This document shows positions 52,171 to 62,860 of a stretch of DNA of 64,000 nt, one piece after another (the stretch's first letter is position 1; each line of letters opens with the position of its first letter). A program made the translations under genes and the position numbers. Origin of the DNA: Streptomyces sp. TLI_053 (lineage in GTDB: Bacteria; Actinomycetota; Actinomycetes; Streptomycetales; Streptomycetaceae). The notes beneath the pieces are model-generated. The model saw nothing but the letters and a program-made list of their open reading frames with translations. It did not search any database and was not told the origin of the DNA. The DNA lies in the NCBI RefSeq assembly GCF_900105395.1, contig NZ_LT629775.1:4114001-4178000 (forward strand). Direction: 5' to 3'.

Positions 52171-53244
52171 TCACACGTTGAAGCGGAACTCCACGACGTC
52201 GCCGTCCTGCATGACGTACTCCTTGCCCTCGATGCGGGCCTTGCCCTTGCTGCGGGCCTCGGCGATGGAGCCGCAGGCGACCAGGTCGTCGAAGGAGATG
52301 ATCTCCGCCTTGATGAAGCCCTTCTGGAAGTCGGTGTGGATCACACCGGCGGCCTCGGGGGCGGTCGCGCCCTTCTTGATGGTCCAGGCCCTGGTCTCCT
52401 TGGGGCCCGCGGTGAGGTAGCTCTGCAGGCCGAGGGTCTCGTAGCCGACCCGGCCGAGAGTGGCCATGCCGGTCTCCTCCTGGCCCATGGACTGGAGGAG
52501 CTCCAGCGCCTCGTCCTCGTCCATGCCGATCAGCTCGGACTCGATCTTGGCGTTCAGGAAGATCGCCTCGGCGGGGGCGACCAGGGCGCGCTGGGCCTCC
52601 TTGAACTCCTCGTCGACCAGCTCGTCCTCGTCGACGTTGAACACGTAGAGGAAGGGCTTGGTGGTGAGCAGGTGCAGCTCGCGCACCGAGGAGGCGTCGA
52701 AGCCCGCCTCGAAGAGGGTCTTGCCGGTCTCCAGGATCTTCTGGGCGGCCTCGGCGGCGGCCAGCGTGGCGGCCGACTCCTTCTTGAGGCGGGCCTCCTT
52801 CTGGAGCCGCGGCAGCACCTTCTCGATCGACTGGAGGTCGGCGAGGATCAGCTCGGTGTTGATGGTCTCGATGTCGTCCTTCGGCGAGACCTTGCCGTCG
52901 ACGTGCACCACATCGGGGTCGACGAAGGCGCGGATGACCTGGCAGATCGCGTCCGACTCACGGATGTTCGCCAGGAACTTGTTGCCCAGACCCTCACCGA
53001 CCGAGGCGCCGCGCACGATGCCGGCGATGTCCACGAAGTCCACGGTCGCCGGGAGGATGCGCTGCGAGCCGAAGATCTCGGCGAGCTTGTTCAGCCGGGC
53101 GTCCGGGACGCCGACGACGCCGACATTGGGCTCGATGGTGGCGAACGGGTAGTTGGCCGCCAGCACGTCGTTCTTGGTCAGGGCGTTGAACAGGGTCGAC
53201 TTGCCGACGTTCGGCAGGCCGACGATTCCGATCGTGAGCGACAT
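52171..53244 (-). CDS. ychF: Redox-responsive ATPase YchF (Obg family)
   Basis: The 357-residue P-loop protein has G1 'GIVGLPNVGKSTLFNALTK', switch 'ATIEPNVGVVGVPD', G3 'DFVDIAGIVRGASVGEGLGN' and G4 replaced by 'LYVFNVDEDEL' (the NxxE motif that gives YchF its ATP preference). The C-terminal TGS domain is present ('GDVVEFRFNV' end). YchF/OLA1 proteins bind ribosomes and influence translation and oxidative-stress response. The length is close to the usual 360-363 residues. Confidence 0.96.
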   Translation of the reverse strand: MSLTIGIVGLPNVGKSTLFNALTKNDVLAANYPFATIEPNVGVVGVPDARLNKLAEIFGSQRILPATVDFVDIAGIVRGASVGEGLGNKFLANIRESDAICQVIRAFVDPDVVHVDGKVSPKDDIETINTELILADLQSIEKVLPRLQKEARLKKESAATLAAAEAAQKILETGKTLFEAGFDASSVRELHLLTTKPFLYVFNVDEDELVDEEFKEAQRALVAPAEAIFLNAKIESELIGMDEDEALELLQSMGQEETGMATLGRVGYETLGLQSYLTAGPKETRAWTIKKGATAPEAAGVIHTDFQKGFIKAEIISFDDLVACGSIAEARSKGKARIEGKEYVMQDGDVVEFRFNV

Positions 53245-53320
53245 GAAGCGCAGTCCCGGGGCTTGGAGGAGTTGGGCCGGCCCGCTCGCCGGACCGATCC
53301 CCCAGTCTACGGGCAGCGGC

Positions 53321-53713
53321 TCAGGCGTCCGCCGCCGCCGGCGAGGGCTCCAGGAACTCCAGGCGGTTGCCGAGCCGGTCGCTGGAGTGGAACCTGCGGT
53401 GCCCGGGCAGGTTGTCGTCCCAGACCACCTCGTGGCCGTGGGCGGCCAGCCGCTCGGCGAGGGCGTCCAGGTCGCCGATCTGGAAACCCGGGTGCCCCTT
53501 GCGGGACGGCCGGAAGTCCGGCACCACCCCGAGGTGCACCTCCACCCCGCCGCCGCGGAACCAGCAGCCGCCGCGCGCGGCCAGCACCGGGGGCTTCGCC
53601 AGCTCCGTCATGCCGAGCACCCCGTGCCAGAAGGCGCGGCACTCGTCCTCGGCCCCCGCCGGGATGTCGAGCTGGACGTGGTGGAGCCGTTCGAAGGCGA
53701 ATCCGCTGGTCAT
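53321..53713 (-). CDS. VOC (glyoxalase/bleomycin-resistance-like) protein
   Basis: The protein has 130 residues from the ATG at 53713 with GGGGGAG upstream; the longer frame to 53791 lacks family sequence. Two beta-alpha-beta-beta-beta modules are visible: 'LHHVQLDIPAGAEDECRAFW' with 'VEVHLGV' (His and Glu-type metal positions) and 'HPGFQIGDLDALAERLAAHG' with 'NRLEFLEP'. Function could be ligand binding, ring-cleaving or glyoxalase; the sequence does not decide. It is divergent from the DUF6542 gene. Confidence 0.85.
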   Translation of the reverse strand: MTSGFAFERLHHVQLDIPAGAEDECRAFWHGVLGMTELAKPPVLAARGGCWFRGGGVEVHLGVVPDFRPSRKGHPGFQIGDLDALAERLAAHGHEVVWDDNLPGHRRFHSSDRLGNRLEFLEPSPAAADA

Positions 53714-53829
53714 GCACTCCCCCGAGTGTGATCGGACGTCGGTCACATCAATACTCCGTCCGAAGACACGGAACAAGCCCCGACAGCCCATTACACAGTG
53801 TGGCGATGATCGGACCGTACGTTGGGCGG

Positions 53830-54498
53830 GTGGAGCAGAGCATCCGTACCCAGCCGCCAGGGCCCAGACGCCGACCGCCGAACGGCGCGGCCGGGGCCGC
53901 CGTCCCCGGGCCGGGCCGCGCCCCCGGAAGCACCGGCGGACCGGCCGTCCGGCCCACCGGGAAGGCGCCCGCCAAGGCCGCCGGGAAGTCGGGCGGCAAG
54001 GCCTCCGGGCGGTCGGCGGGCCGGGGCCCCGATCCCGGTTCCCGGCTACGCCCCGTGTCCGGCCCGCCCGTGCTGCGGGCCCGGATGGCGGGGCGGCTGT
54101 ACGGGCGGCGGCGCAGCGGACGGCCGACCCGGCTGACCGCGGTCGGCGCCGGGGTGGCCGCGCTGGCGGCGACGATCACGGTGGCCGGCCTGGACCGGCT
54201 GGTCTTCGGCGGGCTGGGGCTGCTGTTCGGGCTCGGCTATCTGCTGATCTGCTTCCAGCTGGCGGTCCGGGTCCGGTACGCCGACCTGCTGGCCGCGCCG
54301 ATCAGCGGGCCGATCGCCTTCGCCGCGGCGCTGCTGCTGTTCGGCCCGGTCACCTCCTCCGGGGTGACGGCCCAGGTGGTGGCGCTGGCGACCAACCTGG
54401 CCACCCGGGCCGGCTGGCTGTTCTCCGGCACGGGGCTGGCCGCGGCGATCGTGCTGGCCCGGTTCGTGGCCCAGCGCCGGATCCACCGCGCGCGCTGA
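53830..54498 (+). CDS. DUF6542-type membrane protein
   Basis: The protein has 222 residues from the GTG at 53830 ('[15 protein letters not shown]'). Residues 1 to about 90 are Pro/Gly/Ala/Lys-rich and probably disordered. Three hydrophobic segments follow ('[21 protein letters not shown]', '[19 protein letters not shown]', '[16 protein letters not shown]'), with a last one after '[11 protein letters not shown]'. The family is conserved in streptomycetes near ppgK and ychF. No function is known to me. Confidence 0.78.
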   Translation: MEQSIRTQPPGPRRRPPNGAAGAAVPGPGRAPGSTGGPAVRPTGKAPAKAAGKSGGKASGRSAGRGPDPGSRLRPVSGPPVLRARMAGRLYGRRRSGRPTRLTAVGAGVAALAATITVAGLDRLVFGGLGLLFGLGYLLICFQLAVRVRYADLLAAPISGPIAFAAALLLFGPVTSSGVTAQVVALATNLATRAGWLFSGTGLAAAIVLARFVAQRRIHRAR

Positions 54499-54564
54499 GG
54501 GGAGGCACCGTTCCCGGTGGCCTCCCCCCGGCGCGCGTGACGGCGCGTGTGACGGCGAACGGGC

Positions 54565-55311
<747 letters not shown>

Positions 55312-55405
55312 CCCGACCGCCCTCCGACCGAACGTTGTCCACAGGCTGTGCATGACCGTGCCTGACTGTCCACAACTTACGAGAGCCCGCCGGGCCCCGC
55401 ACAGC

Positions 55406-55441
55406 GGAGGGCCCGGCACCCCGTCGGGTACCGGGCCCTCC
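55406..55441 (-). terminator. Hairpin terminator after ispH
   Basis: An 11-bp stem GGAGGGCCCGG/CCGGGCCCTCC (55406-55416 with 55431-55441), with further ACC/GGT pairing inside, lies about 17 bp past the ispH stop on the minus strand. No T-run follows. Confidence 0.7.
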
Positions 55442-55457
55442 CCCGGGCTCAGGTGCG

Positions 55458-56435
55458 TTACAGCTTGCCCGCGGCCTCGGCGCGCAGGTCGCGGCGGAGC
55501 TCCTTGGGCAGCGAGAAGGTCAGGTGCTCCTCGGCGGTCTTGACCGTGGAGACCTCGTCGTAGCCGCGGGCGGCCAGCCACTCCAGCACGCCGTCGACCA
55601 GGACCTCCGGCACCGAGGCGCCACTGGTCAGGCCGACCGTGGTGACGCCGGCCAGCCACTCCTCGCGGATCTCGTCGGCGAAGTCCACCAGGTGGGCGGC
55701 CTTGGCGCCGTACTCCAGGCCGACCTCGACCAGGCGGACGGAGTTGGAGGAGTTCTTGGAGCCGACCACGATCAGCAGGTCCGTCTCCGGGGCCATCTGC
55801 TTGACCGCCACCTGGCGGTTCTGGGTGGCGTAGCAGATGTCGTCGCTGGGCGGGCTGACCAGCAGCGGGAAGCGCTGCTTCAGCTCGCCGACGGTGGCCA
55901 TGGTCTCGTCCACCGACAGGGTGGTCTGGGAGAGCCAGACCACCTTGGACTCGTCGCGCACCTGCACCTTGGCGACGTCCTCGGCGCCGTCGACCAGGTG
56001 GATCCGGTCCGGCGCCTCGCCCATGGTCCCGATGACCTCCTCGTGGCCCTCGTGGCCCACCAGCAGGATGTCGTAGCCCTCGTCGGCGAAGCGCACGGCC
56101 TCCTTGTGCACCTTGGTCACCAGCGGGCAGGTGGCGTCGACGGTGGCGAGCTTGCCGGCCCGCGCCTCGTCGTGCACCGACGGCGCGACGCCGTGGGCCG
56201 AGAAGACCACGATCGAGCCCTCGGGCACCTCCTCCGTCTCGTCGACGAAGATCGCGCCCTTCTTCTCCAGGGTCTGCACCACGTACTTGTTGTGGACGAT
56301 CTGCTTGCGGACGTAGATGGGCGCCCCGTACTGCTCCAGGGCCTTCTCAACGGCGATCACGGCGCGGTCGACGCCCGCGCAGTAGCCCCGGGGGGCGGCG
56401 AGCAGGACACGGCGCTGCGCGGTGTTGGAGGACAT
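55458..56435 (-). CDS. ispH: 4-Hydroxy-3-methylbut-2-enyl diphosphate reductase IspH
   Basis: The 325-residue enzyme makes IPP and DMAPP in the last step of the MEP pathway. The [4Fe-4S] ligands are Cys19 ('[12 protein letters not shown]'), Cys103 ('[11 protein letters not shown]') and Cys201 ('[12 protein letters not shown]'). '[14 protein letters not shown]' and 'SVDETMATV' are the substrate-binding segments. The ATG at 56435 starts the family sequence. It is divergent from the APC permease gene. Confidence 0.97.
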   Translation of the reverse strand: MSSNTAQRRVLLAAPRGYCAGVDRAVIAVEKALEQYGAPIYVRKQIVHNKYVVQTLEKKGAIFVDETEEVPEGSIVVFSAHGVAPSVHDEARAGKLATVDATCPLVTKVHKEAVRFADEGYDILLVGHEGHEEVIGTMGEAPDRIHLVDGAEDVAKVQVRDESKVVWLSQTTLSVDETMATVGELKQRFPLLVSPPSDDICYATQNRQVAVKQMAPETDLLIVVGSKNSSNSVRLVEVGLEYGAKAAHLVDFADEIREEWLAGVTTVGLTSGASVPEVLVDGVLEWLAARGYDEVSTVKTAEEHLTFSLPKELRRDLRAEAAGKL

Positions 56436-56522
56436 GGCTCCATCGTACGGGCGGAGCGGAGCCGCGCCGACGGGAGTCGCGTTCCCGTCGGAACCGGTCG
56501 CGGGTGCTCAAATGTGGAAGCT

Positions 56523-57893
56523 ATGAGCGAGCGAGCCGGGCCGGACGGGCCCGACGACGACGGACCCCGCGGCGAGCTGCGGCGCAGCCTCGGCGTCCGC
56601 GACCTGGTGGTCTACGGGCTGCTGTTCATCGCGCCGATGGCGCCGGTCGGCGTGTTCGGGGTGCTCGACGCCAAGAGCCACGGCGCGGTCGCCGCGGTCT
56701 ACCTGGTGGCCACCGCGGCGATGGGCTTCACCGCGCTCTCGTACGCGCAGATGGTGCGGGCGGTGCCGCGGACCGGTTCGGTGTACGCCTACGCGCGGGC
56801 CGGGCTCGGCGAGGGGGCGGGCTTCCTGGCCGGCTGGATGGCGCTGCTGGACTACCTGCTGATCCCGGCGGTGGCCTACCTGTTCTCCGGGATCGCGCTG
56901 CACTCGCTGGTGCCGGACGTCCCGCGCTGGGTGTGGACGGCGCTCGCGGTGCTGGTGACCACGGCGCTGAACCTGGCGGGGGTGCGGACGGCGGCGGTGG
57001 TGGGCCTCGTGGTGCTGGTGGCGGAGCTCGCGGTGCTGGCGGTGTTCGTGGTCGCGGCCGTGGTGGTGCTGGTGCGGGACGGCGCGCAGCGCGGCTGGGC
57101 GACGCCGTTCACGGCGGTCGGCGGCTTCTCCGCGTCCGCCGTGCTCTCGGCGGTCTCCGTGGCGGTGCTGTCCTACCTGGGCTTCGACGCGATCGCCACC
57201 TTCGTCGAGGAGGCCGTCGGCGCCTCGGCGGCGGTGGCGCGGGCGGTGCTGTGGTGCCTGGTGCTGTCCGGTCTGCTGTTCGTGGCGCAGACCTGGCTGG
57301 CGGCGCTGCTGGAACCGCTCTCGCCGGGGCAGCTGGCGGCGGACCCGGCGGCGCAGGGGTCCGCGTTCTACGACACGGTGGAGGACTCGGTCGGGCACTG
57401 GCTGCACGTGCTGGTCGCGGCGAGCAAGGCGGTCGGCGCGGCCTTCGCCGCCCTGGCCGGGCAGGCGGCGGCCGGCCGGCTGCTCTTCGCGATGGGCCGG
57501 GACGGGCGGCTGCCGCGCTTCCTCGGCGCGGTCGACCCCGGTTCGGCGGTGCCGCGCCGGGCGCTGCTGGTGTCGGCGGCGATCACCCTGGTGGCGGCGG
57601 TCTGGGCGGCGGACCGGGACGACGGGCTGGACCGGCTGACCTCGGTGGTGGACATCGGCGCGCTCACCGCCTTCACCCTGCTGCACGCCTCGGTGGTGGG
57701 CTGGTACGTGGTGCGGCACGGCTCGCGCGACTGGGGCCGACACCTGGTGGTGCCGGTGCTGGGCGTGCTGGTGATCGGCGCGGTGGTGGCCGAGGCGGCC
57801 GGTTCGGCGCAGGTGGTGGGGCTGGTCTGGCTGGCGGTCGGCCTGCTGGTGGTGGCCGTCCGGAGCGGTTCCGCTGTCGGCGGGCGTCGCTAG
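56523..57893 (+). CDS. APC-superfamily amino acid/polyamine permease
   Basis: The 456-residue membrane protein starts at the ATG at 56523 with GGAAG close upstream. It has about 12 hydrophobic segments. The first has the APC-type break '[14 protein letters not shown]', followed by '[24 protein letters not shown]'. The segment '[19 protein letters not shown]' is the usual TM6 region. The substrate cannot be predicted. It is 10 bp upstream of xseA and may be co-transcribed, although the function is unrelated. Confidence 0.9.
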   Translation: MSERAGPDGPDDDGPRGELRRSLGVRDLVVYGLLFIAPMAPVGVFGVLDAKSHGAVAAVYLVATAAMGFTALSYAQMVRAVPRTGSVYAYARAGLGEGAGFLAGWMALLDYLLIPAVAYLFSGIALHSLVPDVPRWVWTALAVLVTTALNLAGVRTAAVVGLVVLVAELAVLAVFVVAAVVVLVRDGAQRGWATPFTAVGGFSASAVLSAVSVAVLSYLGFDAIATFVEEAVGASAAVARAVLWCLVLSGLLFVAQTWLAALLEPLSPGQLAADPAAQGSAFYDTVEDSVGHWLHVLVAASKAVGAAFAALAGQAAAGRLLFAMGRDGRLPRFLGAVDPGSAVPRRALLVSAAITLVAAVWAADRDDGLDRLTSVVDIGALTAFTLLHASVVGWYVVRHGSRDWGRHLVVPVLGVLVIGAVVAEAAGSAQVVGLVWLAVGLLVVAVRSGSAVGGRR

Positions 57894-57903
57894 TCTCGTA
57901 GGC

Positions 57904-59181
57904 ATGGCCAACCCCAGCTCCCCCGAAGCGCCGCTCCCGGTCGGTAAGGTCTCCGCGCTGATCGGCGGCTGGATCGACCGGCTCGGCGCGATCTGGGTGG
58001 AGGGACAGATCACCCAGCTCAGCCGGCGGCCGGGGGCGGGCGTGGTGTTCCTGACGCTGCGCGACCCGCAGGCGGACGTCTCGCTGACGGTGACGTGCTT
58101 CCGCTCCGTCTTCGACCAGGTCGCGGACGCGGTGCAGGAGGGCGCGCGGGTGATCGTGCACGCGAAGCCGGAGTGGTACGCGGCGCGCGGCCAGCTCTCG
58201 CTGCGGGCCTCGGAGATCCGGCTGGTCGGCCTGGGCGAGCTGCTGGCCCGGCTGGAGCAGCTGAAGCGGCGGCTGGCGGGCGAGGGCCTGTTCGCGGCGG
58301 ACCGCAAGAAGCCGCTGCCGTTCCTGCCGCAGTGCGTCGGGCTGGTCACCGGGCGCGGCTCGGCGGCGGAGCGGGACGTCCTGGAGAACGCCAGGCGGCG
58401 CTGGCCCGCCGTCCGCTTCGAGATCCGCAACGTCCCGGTGCAGGGCGTCAGCGCGGTGGAGCGGGTGAGCGAGGCCGTCCGGGAGCTGGACGAGCACCCC
58501 GAGGTGGACGTGATCGTGGTGGCCCGGGGCGGCGGCAGCGTCGAGGACCTGCTGCCGTTCTCGGACGAGGGCCTGGTCCGGCTGGTCGCGGCCGCGCGGA
58601 CGCCGGTGGTGAGCGCGATCGGGCACGAGCCGGACCAGCCGCTGCTGGACTTCGTCGCCGATCTGCGCGCCTCCACGCCCACCGATGCCGCCAAACGGGT
58701 GGTTCCGGACGTCGGGGAGGAGCTGGCGAAGGTCCGGCAGCTGCGGGACCGGGCGCGGCGGTACGTGCTGGCCCGGGTGGAGCGGGAGCGGCACGGGCTG
58801 GACGGGGTGCGCAGCCGGCCGGTGCTGGCCGCGCCGCAGCGGATGCTGGACGGGCGGGGCCAGGAGGTGGCCGGGCTGCTGGAGCGCTCCCGGCGCACCC
58901 TGAACCACCGGCTGGAGCACGCGCAGAGCGATCTCGGGCACACCCTGGCCCGGGTGGTCGCGCTCTCCCCGGCGGCCACCCTGGAGCGCGGGTACGCGGT
59001 GCTGCAGCGGCGGGACGGCACGGTGGTGACCGATCCGGCGCAGGTCGCGGCGGGCGAGGGGCTGCACGCCCGGGTGGCGGGCGGCGGCTTCGACGTCACC
59101 GCGGACGGCGGCGGACGGGAAGCGGCGGCCGGCGGCCCGGTCGACGGCGGCGCGGCGGCCGGCGGCACGGCGGGCCGGTAG
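57904..59181 (+). CDS. xseA: Exodeoxyribonuclease VII large subunit
   Basis: The protein has 425 residues. The N-terminal OB-fold is '[29 protein letters not shown]'-like. The catalytic domain has '[22 protein letters not shown]', '[22 protein letters not shown]' and '[27 protein letters not shown]', all typical XseA motifs. A long coiled coil (about 270-370, '[18 protein letters not shown]') leads to the C-terminal segment. A Gly/Ala-rich tail of about 25 residues is extra. It degrades single-stranded DNA with XseB, encoded 46 bp downstream. Confidence 0.96.
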   Translation: MANPSSPEAPLPVGKVSALIGGWIDRLGAIWVEGQITQLSRRPGAGVVFLTLRDPQADVSLTVTCFRSVFDQVADAVQEGARVIVHAKPEWYAARGQLSLRASEIRLVGLGELLARLEQLKRRLAGEGLFAADRKKPLPFLPQCVGLVTGRGSAAERDVLENARRRWPAVRFEIRNVPVQGVSAVERVSEAVRELDEHPEVDVIVVARGGGSVEDLLPFSDEGLVRLVAAARTPVVSAIGHEPDQPLLDFVADLRASTPTDAAKRVVPDVGEELAKVRQLRDRARRYVLARVERERHGLDGVRSRPVLAAPQRMLDGRGQEVAGLLERSRRTLNHRLEHAQSDLGHTLARVVALSPAATLERGYAVLQRRDGTVVTDPAQVAAGEGLHARVAGGGFDVTADGGGREAAAGGPVDGGAAAGGTAGR

Positions 59182-59227
59182 CGACGGGCGGGGCGCGCTG
59201 TCGGTCCGGCCCCCTACGCTGGCTCCC

Positions 59228-59491
59228 ATGGCAGACGAGGAGCAGAGCACGGCGGCAGCGGCCGTGGAGACGCCGACCGCGGACGACGCGCTGGGGTACG
59301 AGCACGCCCGGGACGCGCTGCTGGAGGTGGTCCGGCAGCTGGAGAACGGCGGCACCTCGCTGGAGGAGTCGCTGGCCCTGTGGGAGCGCGGCGAGCAGCT
59401 GGCGAAGGTGTGCCAGCGCTGGCTGGACGGCGCGCGGGCCCGGCTGGACGCCGCGCTGGCCGCCGAGGAGGGCGCTCCGCCGCAGGGGTGA
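59228..59491 (+). CDS. xseB: Exodeoxyribonuclease VII small subunit
   Basis: The 87-residue subunit begins with an Ala/Thr-rich 20-residue extension and then '[37 protein letters not shown]'-type sequence, the XseB helical hairpin, and '[16 protein letters not shown]'. It wraps several copies around the XseA coiled coil. The Shine-Dalgarno sequence before the ATG is poor, so translation may depend on xseA. Confidence 0.95.
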   Translation: MADEEQSTAAAAVETPTADDALGYEHARDALLEVVRQLENGGTSLEESLALWERGEQLAKVCQRWLDGARARLDAALAAEEGAPPQG

Positions 59492-59513
59492 CGCAGGTCA
59501 CGTGCGGCACGGG

Positions 59514-59529
59514 GAACAGTTGAATGTTC
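59514..59529. promoter_or_regulatory. Small inverted repeat in the leader of the nitroreductase-family gene
   Basis: GAACA-N6-TGTTC is symmetric and overlaps CAGTTGAATGTTCACC, about 90 bp upstream of the start. It may be an operator, for example for a MarR- or TetR-type regulator; the evidence is only the symmetry and position. Confidence 0.3.
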
Positions 59530-59617
59530 ACCCATGTTGGGAACGTCTGACCGGCTGCGGCCGGTCACCGCAACAAAGACGACCCCCCAGCTTCTTCCTC
59601 CCCCGAGGTGTACTGAC

Positions 59618-60217
59618 ATGACCACCGACGCCCTGGTTCTCGACGCCGCCGCCCAGGACCTGCTGTTCCGCGAGGCCCGCACGGCCAACTCCTTCACCGA
59701 CGAGCCGGTCTCCGACGAGCAGGTCCAGGCCATCTACGAGCTGGTCAAGTTCGGCCCGACGGCGATGAACCAGCAGCCGCTGCGCGTCGTCCTGGTGCGC
59801 TCGGCCGAGGGCCGCGAGCGCCTGGTCCAGCACCTCGGCGAGGGCAACAAGGCCAAGACCGCCGCCGCCCCGCTGACCGCGATCCTCGCCGTGGACAACG
59901 AGTTCCACGAGGAGCTGCCGACCGTCTTCCCGCACTTCCCGGCCGCCAAGAGCTACTTCGCCGAGCGCCCGGTCCGCGAGGCCTCGGCCGCGATGAACGG
60001 CGCCCTGCAGGCCGGCTACTTCATCATCGGCGTGCGCGCCGCCGGCCTGGCCGCCGGCCCGATGACCGGCTACGACGCCGAGGGCATCAACAAGGAGTTC
60101 TTCACCGACGGCGAGCACTCGGTGCTGGCCGTGGTGAACATCGGCAAGCCGGGCGAGAACGCCTGGTACCCGCGCTCGCCGCGACTGGCCTACGACGAGG
60201 TCGTCACCACCGTCTGA
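59618..60217 (+). CDS. Malonic semialdehyde reductase-like nitroreductase-family protein (RutE/HadB type)
   Basis: The 199-residue FMN-dependent oxidoreductase starts at the ATG at 59618 with GAGGTG upstream. Motifs: 'REARTANSFTDEPVSDEQVQ', 'FGPTAMNQQPLRVVLVRS' (FMN phosphate-binding), 'AAKSYFAERPVREASAAMNG' and 'GLAAGPMTGYDAEGINKEFF'. These match the RutE subgroup that reduces 3-oxopropanoate-type aldehydes; the other rut genes are absent nearby. A housekeeping aldehyde or quinone reductase is likely. Confidence 0.88.
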   Translation: MTTDALVLDAAAQDLLFREARTANSFTDEPVSDEQVQAIYELVKFGPTAMNQQPLRVVLVRSAEGRERLVQHLGEGNKAKTAAAPLTAILAVDNEFHEELPTVFPHFPAAKSYFAERPVREASAAMNGALQAGYFIIGVRAAGLAAGPMTGYDAEGINKEFFTDGEHSVLAVVNIGKPGENAWYPRSPRLAYDEVVTTV

Positions 60218-60222
60218 GTCGG

Positions 60223-60285
60223 CACCGCCCGGGCCACCACCGCCCGGGCCACCGCCGTCCGGGCCGGCACCGCCCGAACCGGCAC
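60223..60285. repeat. Degenerate 15-bp tandem repeat
   Basis: CACCGCCCGGGCCAC occurs twice in direct tandem (60223-60237 and 60238-60252), followed by two decayed copies. It lies in the 3' untranslated region of the nitroreductase-family gene. Confidence 0.7.
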
Positions 60286-60322
60286 ACCCGGATCACCGCC
60301 GGCCCGGGCCCGGACGGCACGA

Positions 60323-60351
60323 GGGCCCCGCACGCACCGCGTGCGGGGCCC
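60323..60351 (+). terminator. Hairpin terminator of the nitroreductase-family gene
   Basis: A perfect 13-bp stem (GGGCCCCGCACGC and its complement, loop ACC) is followed by TTCGG. It is the first of two back-to-back hairpins between convergent genes. Confidence 0.8.
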
Positions 60352-60370
60352 TTCGGCGTCCCTGCCCGGC

Positions 60371-60404
60371 CGCCCCCGGAGCGGAGAACTCCGCTCCGGG
60401 GGCG
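60371..60404 (-). terminator. Hairpin terminator of the DUF4245 gene
   Basis: A perfect 16-bp stem, CGCCCCCGGAGCGGAG and its complement with only AA between, starts nine bases past the DUF4245 stop on the minus strand. It pairs functionally with the hairpin at 60323. Confidence 0.8.
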
Positions 60405-60413
60405 GGAACCGGA

Positions 60414-60929
60414 CTACTTCAGCGCCCGTGCCAGCTCCGCCAGCTCCTCGTAGGAGGCGGTGCCGGTCAGTACGGTGGTGGCGCCGCCGGTCTGCACCGT
60501 GATCGCCCGTGCCTTGGGGCCCTGCACCCGCTCCCAGGTCTGCCCGGCGATGTCCTCGGTGCCGTCCGGCTTGCCGCCGGCCACCGTCGCCTTGAGCACG
60601 TCGTCACGCGCGATGTCGCTCTGCTCCACGGCCGCGTACTGGCCCGAGGGGGTGACGAAGCCCAGGTGCCAGGCGTTGCCCTTGCCGTTGTTGGTCGCCG
60701 CCGCGTTGTACGTCACCGAGGTGGCCCGCCACTTCGGCGACAGGCCGTCCGGGACCAGCAGCGGGTACGGCGCGGCGCGCTTGGCGCTGGCCGCGGCCAC
60801 CCTGTAGTCGACCGGGCGCACCCCGTCGCCGTCCGCGTCGTGCGGCAGGAACAGGTACCCGACCCAGACCACGACGCCGACGGCCAGCATCGACAGGACC
60901 ATGTCCCGTACGGTCTGCCGGCCCCTCAT
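60414..60929 (-). CDS. DUF4245-type membrane-anchored protein
   Basis: The protein has 171 residues from the ATG at 60929, preceded by GGAGAG; an ATG at 60968 lacks a Shine-Dalgarno sequence. A single N-terminal membrane helix ('MVLSMLAVGVVVWVGYLFLP') precedes an extracytoplasmic domain ('YPLLVPDGLSPKWRATSVTY', 'WHLGFVTPSGQYAAVEQSD', 'GQTWERVQG', 'VLTGTASYEELAELARAL'). The family is conserved in actinomycetes next to glpX. Its function has not been established. It is divergent from glpX, with 235 bp between the starts. Confidence 0.85.
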   Translation of the reverse strand: MRGRQTVRDMVLSMLAVGVVVWVGYLFLPHDADGDGVRPVDYRVAAASAKRAAPYPLLVPDGLSPKWRATSVTYNAAATNNGKGNAWHLGFVTPSGQYAAVEQSDIARDDVLKATVAGGKPDGTEDIAGQTWERVQGPKARAITVQTGGATTVLTGTASYEELAELARALK

Positions 60930-61164
60930 GCCCTTGCTCTCTCCAGCCACCCCCACATGGTGACTCATGCCGACACGATCGCCCGCACCCGGGGTGGCCG
61001 CGTCGGCGCGCGGAGGGCGAAAGCCGCCCCCGTCGGCCCGTGGAGGGACCCGCGCCACAGACAGTCATGTCGTGGGCAGATACGATCGCAACACCCTCAC
61101 CACGGCGTTCGACCAGGCAGTAGTCGGGCGCTCACTGGCCGTCGCGTACAGAGAGGTAACGACG

Positions 61165-62205
61165 ATGACCACGCAGTACCCGCACAACCTCCCCAGCTCC
61201 CTGGAGGTCGCGCCCGAGGCTCCCGACCGGAACCTCGCGCTCGAACTCGTCCGGGTGACCGAGGCCGCGGCGCTCGCCGCCGGCCGCTGGGTCGGCCGTG
61301 GCGACAAGAACGGCGCCGACGGCGCCGCCGTCCGGGCCATGCGCACCCTCGTCTCCACCGTCTCGATGAACGGCGTCGTCGTCATCGGCGAAGGGGAGAA
61401 GGACGAGGCTCCGATGCTCTACAACGGCGAACGGGTCGGCGACGGCACCGGCGCCGAGTGCGACGTCGCGGTGGACCCCGTCGACGGCACCACCCTCACG
61501 GCCAAGGGCATGAACAACGCGGTGGCCGTCCTGGCGGTCGCCGACCGCGGCACCATGTTCGACCCGAGCGCCGTGTTCTACATGGACAAGCTGGTCACCG
61601 GGCCGGAGGCCGCCGACTTCGTCGACATCACCGCCCCGCCGGCCGTCAACATCCGCCGGGTCGCCAAGGCCAAGGGCATCGCCGTCGAGGACGTCACCGT
61701 CGTCGTCCTGGACCGCCCGCGCCACGAGGGCCTGATCCGGGACATCCGCGAGGCCGGCGCCCGGATCAAGTACATCTCCGACGGCGACGTCGCCGGAGCC
61801 ATCATGGCCGCCCGCGAAGGCACCGGCGTCGACCTGCTCATGGGCATCGGCGGCACCCCCGAGGGCATCATCGCCGCCTGCGCGATGAAGTGCATGGGCG
61901 GCGTGATCCAGGGCCGGCTCTGGCCCAAGGACGACGCCGAGCGGCAGAAGGCCGTCGACGCCGGGCACGACCTCGACCGGGTGCTCAGCACCGACGACCT
62001 GGTCAGCGGCGAGAACGTGTTCTTCGTCGCCACCGGCATCACCGACGGCGAACTGCTGCGCGGTGTGCACTACCGCCAGGAGACCGCCACCACCAGCTCG
62101 CTGGTCATGCGCTCCAAGAGCGGCACCATCCGCGAGGTGCACGCCACCCACCGGCTGTCCAAGCTGCGGGCCTACAGCGCGATCGACTTCGACCGCGCCA
62201 ACTGA
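61165..62205 (+). CDS. glpX: Class II fructose-1,6-bisphosphatase GlpX
   Basis: The 346-residue gluconeogenic enzyme starts at the ATG at 61165 with GAGAGG upstream; the frame is open to 60967 without family sequence. The Li+-sensitive phosphatase signature is '[15 protein letters not shown]' and '[17 protein letters not shown]'. Substrate and metal sites continue in '[14 protein letters not shown]' and '[19 protein letters not shown]'-type sequence. It hydrolyses FBP to F6P and is usually the only FBPase of actinomycetes. Confidence 0.96.
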   Translation: MTTQYPHNLPSSLEVAPEAPDRNLALELVRVTEAAALAAGRWVGRGDKNGADGAAVRAMRTLVSTVSMNGVVVIGEGEKDEAPMLYNGERVGDGTGAECDVAVDPVDGTTLTAKGMNNAVAVLAVADRGTMFDPSAVFYMDKLVTGPEAADFVDITAPPAVNIRRVAKAKGIAVEDVTVVVLDRPRHEGLIRDIREAGARIKYISDGDVAGAIMAAREGTGVDLLMGIGGTPEGIIAACAMKCMGGVIQGRLWPKDDAERQKAVDAGHDLDRVLSTDDLVSGENVFFVATGITDGELLRGVHYRQETATTSSLVMRSKSGTIREVHATHRLSKLRAYSAIDFDRAN

Positions 62206-62273
62206 ACCACCCCGTGACCGGGCCGCCCATCGGCGGCGCGGACCACGGCGGCACCACCGCAGCACACGACGAA

Positions 62274-62314
62274 CCCGCGGCCTCGGCGAAATCCCCCTTC
62301 GCCGAGGCCGCGGG
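62274..62314. terminator. Bidirectional terminator between glpX and the WhiB-family gene
   Basis: A 17-bp perfect stem, CCCGCGGCCTCGGCGAA and its complement, with a 7-base loop. It is the longest perfect stem in this part of the window. Confidence 0.88.
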
Positions 62315-62380
62315 CGTGACCGGGCGCCTGCCGGGCGGGTGCCGGTCCGGGCGCCGGAGCCCCCGGCCCGGTGCCGGGGA

Positions 62381-62860
62381 TCACCCCGCGATCCGGCCCC
62401 TCGCCCCCGGCACCCGGACCGGCTCGCACAGCTCGACGTCCCGCCGGCGGCGGCGCGCCAGCACCACCCGGCGCTCGGCCGCCGTCAGCCCGCCCCAGAC
62501 CCCGTAGGGCTCCGGCTGCGCCAACGCGTGCTCGCGGCAGGCCAGCAGCACCGGGCAGCGGGCACAGACCTGCTTCGCCTGCTCCTCGCGCGACAACCGG
62601 GCCGCGGTCGGCTCCTTGGAGGGCGCGAAGAACAGGCCCACCTCGTCCCGCCGGCAGGCCGCGGCGGTGTGCCACGGGCTGTCCTCGCCCGCCGGCTGCG
62701 CCGGGGGCCGCTCCAGCAACTGCGCCGCGGCCGCGGGCGAGGCGGCGACGGACGGCCGCGCGACCGGCGACGGGGCGGCCGGCGACGGGACGGCGGACGA
62801 GGTGGTGCGGGGCTCGATCGGATGCAGCACGGCCGTACTCCTGACGAGGCTCTCGGACAC
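62381..62860 (-). CDS. WhiB-family Fe-S transcription factor (WblI-like)
   Basis: The 159-residue protein starts at GTG (62860). The four Fe-S ligands are Cys69, Cys99, Cys102 and Cys108 ('ACRRDEVGLFF', 'CARCPVLLACREHAL'). The turn motif 'GVWGGLTAAERR' and a basic C-terminus ('LARRRRRDVELC') complete the Wbl pattern. The first 60 residues form a Ser/Pro/Ala-rich extension. From memory, a wblI gene lies beside glpX in Streptomyces coelicolor; the assignment here rests only on that context. Wbl proteins bind sigma factor HrdB-type partners and respond to redox or NO. Confidence 0.9.
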   Translation of the reverse strand: MSESLVRSTAVLHPIEPRTTSSAVPSPAAPSPVARPSVAASPAAAAQLLERPPAQPAGEDSPWHTAAACRRDEVGLFFAPSKEPTAARLSREEQAKQVCARCPVLLACREHALAQPEPYGVWGGLTAAERRVVLARRRRRDVELCEPVRVPGARGRIAG

